From positions 6,649,501 through 6,713,500 of the forward strand of contig OU612074.1 of assembly GCA_914767715.1 (NCBI GenBank): 64,000 bases of DNA, written 5' to 3'. The notes below the pieces were generated by a model. That model did no database searches. It was not told the DNA's origin and saw only the letters and a list, made by a program, of their open reading frames with translations. The stretch's first letter is position 1, and the number at the start of each line of letters is the position of its first letter. The position numbers and the translations under genes are program-made. Origin of the DNA: Membranipora membranacea (taxonomy: Eukaryota > Bryozoa > Gymnolaemata > Cheilostomatida > Membraniporidae). Of this stretch, positions 59,995-64,000 are shown piece after piece.

Positions 59995-61300
59995 CATGAT
60001 TCATACCCATACTAAAAAAGTGCTAATTTTGGCAAAATGAAGGATATGTGATACAGTTAGAAGCTGTTATTGAATTTATTGAAATGCGATTGGCCTATTT
60101 TCCATCTAATCATCGCCCTCAATTCTCTAATTATTCCTTGTTTGAGCAGCATAACACTTTATATTCTTCTGTTATCAAAATCATCATCATTAAAAAGCAA
60201 TGTTTAATAATCATTGCTGTCAATGGGACTTGACAGATCTTTGGCACCATCTGAGTCGAAACAAAATTGAAAACAAATTACGATTTAAAAACTTCCTTAT
60301 TGCCTATCGATGTTGTTGAATTTTGTATAATATATCTACAACTGCTCATATTTGTTTATCAGGGAGGTAGAGCACAAAATGAATTCTCTTCCTCTGTGTT
60401 ACAGGAGACCAATTGGCTGATTTGCTAGTTTATATCGATAACTCCCTTCTGCTGTCACATAAAATGTGAGCTTTGAATTTAGTTTTGGGATTTGTCCTTT
60501 TTTTCAGATTTAAATAGTTCACTATCAATTGCCATTTTGGCTCATCAGTGATCATTTATTCCTGTGTTACGTCTTGTATGATTCCAGAGAAAAGCTCGAT
60601 AATATTATTGTATTCACATTAGCCCCAGCCAGGATAGGCTAAATTGTCCCTACAATGTGCTGCCAAATGTACTAATATACATGTTTTATGGAGATTCAGA
60701 TAAAACGATGCTTTGCATACACAGTAAGTATATCATAAAATGCCAATAAATCAGGTCTGTCATGTATAAATAGTTTTGAAGGGGGAAATATTCAACCATT
60801 CATAGCAAATGGCTTAAAACATGTCTATAAATAAAAACCATACACAATAATCTCAGCCATGCAACATCAAATATGTATGTTATATGGACAACAAAGACAA
60901 ATGACTGCCTTTGATATAGACGTTGCATAAAGCGATCCATCCACTGCCTGACAAAGGAATGATACGGGCAACGTTTTTGACTGAGATGATTTCATTTGTG
61001 TCAGATAATTTTGTAGACATATTACCAAAGATATGTAGGGAAAGTTCCTCCTTTCTTATCTTGCTGATTAAATTCACAGTTTTTCATGATTTTTTTTCGC
61101 GTGACACCGACAGAAAGTTGGCAGCCATGCCCAAATCAAGCTTTGAATCCTGACATTACATTTAAATGTGTTTACAGCCACTACATAATTTTACAATTTC
61201 CTGTTTCAATTCGAAGAATAAATTTAGCTGACTCAAAAATATTCAGATCTGGAATGAACTTCAATTTTCTATGAATTAATTGGCAAGTGGCATATTTTGA
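59995..61300. repeat. Repeat unit C, diverged relative of A and B
   Basis: ATCATGATTCATACCCAT, GAAATGCGATTGGCCTATTT, GGGAGGTAGAGCACAAAATG and GAAAGTTGGCAGCCATG follow the block order of unit A. It starts about 35 bp after the exon fragment. Confidence 0.55.
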
Positions 61301-61733
61301 TTGGCTGCATAAACTGTTGTATGTATGTTTTTGTTCCTCAACATGTGGTTGTGACCGCTTCTTTGGCAAAAGTGTCGTTACTGAGAATTTTGCTTTAAAA
61401 TTCCCGCAAGCTGATTGTGTTCAAAGTTAAAATGATTCACTGATTTTAAACTATCAATTATTATTGTATATATCCTGTTATTGTACATAAATGCTTTAAA
61501 AAAGGTCCAATAAAGCTTATGCTAATTTCGCAGCGAAATGAAATCAGGCTGCATTTGCGAATTTCTGTGTATAATTTTTCCTTGTACCTATTCATAGTCA
61601 CCGATGATTTTGATGAAACAATCCGAGGGAAGCATGAAGAAAGGTCACAATTGGCCTTGTTTTAAAGCAGCATTCAACATCATGAACATGTTGTCACAAC
61701 AGAGAAAGACAACTTAGATAGCGGACTTGCTAT

Positions 61734-62009
61734 TCATAACTCAGAGTCCTGAAATTGCTTCCAAGTCAGGTCATTCCTACAGTTGCCCAAAACAGCCCAT
61801 TTTCCAACATCATATCCCCAGTGCCTGTAATTGACCAAAACCGCCACTTCTAGGTTGTCCGAGTCATTTTTCGTAATTAAATGGCATGTTTGGTCTGAGC
61901 AAAACCGCCACTGTAGCTGCACATCATACTTGTCTTCGCTTGAGTGGCAGTTTTGATCTCCTCCCTGACAACAAGATTGCCAATCCAAGACGTTCAGATT
62001 ATTTCTCAT
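61734..62009 (-). other. Possible Cys-rich exon or small ORF, 91 codons
   Basis: A minus-strand frame with Met at 62009 and stop at 61734. It reads VLDWQSCCQGGDQNCHSSED, then LQWRFCSDQTCHL and WAVLGNCRNDLTW. Six Cys and many Trp make it look like part of an extracellular domain. No signal peptide, splice partner or promoter was found, and it lies in repeat-rich DNA. Confidence 0.25.
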
Positions 62010-62537
62010 AGCTATATTGATATTGTAGTTTGAGACGCTAAACTGTGTGTTGGGCCTTCATGAAAATACTGGAAGCGGTACAGGCACTGAGGATATTATG
62101 TGGCAAAAATTGGTGGTCAATTGTAGTTTATCCGATCCACTACAGCCAAAGATATTAGAGCTTACATAGTGTGTTATCGGAAAGCAATATTTACATATTT
62201 TACGTATTATTTTGTAAGCTGGTCTTCTATCCGCATATCACGACACACAATTCACAATTATTTTGTACTGATACTAGTAGTTGTTCTTCAGGGATGCTGA
62301 ATGTTTGCAATGATGCGGAAATTTCAGCTACCAGTGCAAGCTACCTAATATATGATACAAAATATGAAGTTTAATGGAATCACAAGGGTTTTGCCAGTCA
62401 TTGTCCCACCGAATGGGAAAGTGATCAAACAAAGATGATAAAGTTCTAAAAAATTCAGTATCTTAAACCATTGATGCCACACAGCCAAATGTGTGCTTAT
62501 AGAATTCTGTATAGCTAAAAACTTATAAAACGAGGCT

Positions 62538-62754
62538 GCAATCTCAGCATAGTAACCTAATGAACAGATAATTTGCACAAACTGATCGTCAAAATTAGGG
62601 TATGAAATTAATTATCTACCGGCACAGGTGACGTAGTTACCGTCTTACTAGTGCACACTGTACACGTCATAAGCTGGTGCGTAGATTTCATGCCCTGATT
62701 TGGATGATCAGTTTGTGCAAATTATTTGCCCATTAGGTGACAATTATGAGATTT
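62538..62754. mobile_element. MITE with long inverted ends
   Basis: The left end (AATCTCA, ACCTAATG, ATAATTTGCACAAACTGATC, GGTATGAAAT) is mirrored by the right end on the minus strand (AATCTCA, ACCTAATG, ATAATTTGCACAAACTGATC, GGCATGAAAT). The arms are about 70 bp and the loop about 75 bp. There is no coding capacity. Target-site duplications are not obvious. Confidence 0.7.
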
Positions 62755-63214
62755 AAGTCTCAATTAATTATCTTTGAGCTATGCAGAATTCAATGAGCAC
62801 AAATTTGCATGAGTGGCAGCAGTAGTTTAAAGAGAATCCAAATCAGTACTACTACAAATGTACTAGCTTTTATGGGTCTGCCATCATTAATGACCGAGTA
62901 ACAGTCCGAAGTGGTTGCAATATCCCATTCTAATCCCCTGTATAAAACCATCATTAAAGCAAAACTACTTTGACTTCGTGTGTTTGTAGAGATCTGGTAT
63001 TTATGGTAACTATGTATTGACTCCATTGGCAACTTAAAACATAAAATTGTATTAATGATTTAGCATTATTGCCATTATTTTCGATTCTAAATGTGATACG
63101 GACTGACCCTCATGGTTTAGTTACAACTACTCTGTAACATCCCCAGTCACACTGTCTGATCTGCTGCAGCCACCACAATCATTTGTGGATTTGAGTATTA
63201 TCTATTTACAGTTA

Positions 63215-63490
63215 CAATATACTCTATATTGGACAATGTGTACAAAAATAGCAACAGTTGCTGCCTAATCAATTATTGCCTAAATCCATGACACATCAAC
63301 AACTGGTTGAGCATGGCTAGTGCTATTATCCTTGATTTTATCTTTGATAATATTAGAAATAGGCATAAACCAAATTGGGTTTTGAAAAAACTTATCATAT
63401 TCATATGGGTCTATTTGTTTGAAGAAACTCATTTGACACCATGAATATCACAGGCAGGTAAATTTTTACAGCATCCAGTGGAAAAATCTT
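63215..63490 (+). repeat. Diverged relative of the foldback arm
   Basis: ATTGGACAATGTGTACAAAA, CATGACACATCAACAACTGG, GAGCATGGCTAGTGC and CAGGCAGGTAAATTTTTACAG follow the order of the 54.94-55.2 kb arm. Confidence 0.55.
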
Positions 63491-64000
63491 CGACATCCTC
63501 CCACTTGAAGTCTCAAACGCAAATGCATCCTCTCAATTCCAGATAACTAAGCAGAAAAGTTTTAATTTGGTGTTATTTTTGAGTTTGTTCAGTAGTGTTA
63601 TTGCTGCCAGCCTTCATCGCCCTGTAGGTCATTTTCTTGCTGCAAGACTTTTCTTTTTATCGCATCAATATGTATCAGGTGGACATTTGAGGCTAGTATA
63701 CTCACAATTAAACATGCAGCAGTTTTTCCAACTGTACATCCCACAAAATGATTAAAACATTTGTCATCCCCTTCCCAATCGCATGCGATACATAATCTCT
63801 TAACAGCCATTGCAAGTGCTTTTACTGTAGAGTTTTACAAAATGATGTGTGATTTTGAAGTTGTCATCACATCTACATGATGCGCACAAATAAAAAGTAC
63901 GATGATCGTTTGCTATTTATCGTTTTGTGAAACATTCATATCCCAATTTTCCACTTCTAACACTGCATAAATGTATGTATTACAATGTGTTTATGAAATG

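Larger units (their letters stand above)
61310..64000. other. Right-edge stretch, no clear gene
   Basis: Besides the MITE, the foldback relative and one weak Cys-rich frame there is nothing I can support as a gene. The AT-rich composition is that of the intergenic DNA elsewhere in the window. Confidence 0.45.

Overview
This is a nuclear window from an invertebrate animal. Introns have GT/AG ends and T-rich acceptors, polyadenylation signals are AATAAA, and the genes encode secreted modular proteins: ShKT domains, a collagen joined to a C-type lectin, an antistasin-like Cys-rich protein, and a large Cys-rich surface protein. There is an intronic tRNA and there are tRNA-derived SINEs. An NAD(P)H-type glutamate synthase, the other recognisable gene, is known from several invertebrate phyla but not vertebrates. 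I cannot assign a phylum. Exon models below were built by hand from splice sites; in every intact multi-exon model the splice phases add up to one open frame.

Layout. 1-2.7 kb: 5' end of glutamate synthase (minus), leaving through the left edge. It is divergent from an unrecognised three-exon, 264-residue gene (plus, 3115-5961), with CCAAT boxes between them. 8.5-12.0 kb: a four-exon secreted Cys-rich gene (minus). 12-17 kb: gene-poor, with repeats. 17.1-19.3 kb: a gene with four ShKT domains (plus), 5' end unresolved. 19.4-23.9 kb: repeats and one unassigned ORF. 24.08-41.66 kb: the main object of the window, a 31-exon plus-strand gene for a 1470-residue Cys-rich ectodomain with a mucin-like linker, a SEA-like fold and a probable GPI tail; a tRNA-Gln and a MITE lie in its introns. 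42.1-45.5 kb: a decayed collagen/C-type lectin gene (minus). 48.1-51.4 kb: its intact paralogue (minus). 51.5-64 kb: diverged ~1.7-kb repeat units, a foldback structure, a SINE and a MITE. This block also holds an 800-bp copy of three adjacent exons of the large gene, lying exactly at the junction between two repeat units.

How the genes relate. The window is mostly a cluster of genes for secreted or cell-surface proteins assembled from phase-1 exons, which suits exon shuffling and tandem duplication. The lectin pair is a clear duplicate in which one member has decayed. The large gene is built from repeated exon pairs and has itself been partly copied into the repeat block. Nothing in the sequence shows that these proteins act together.
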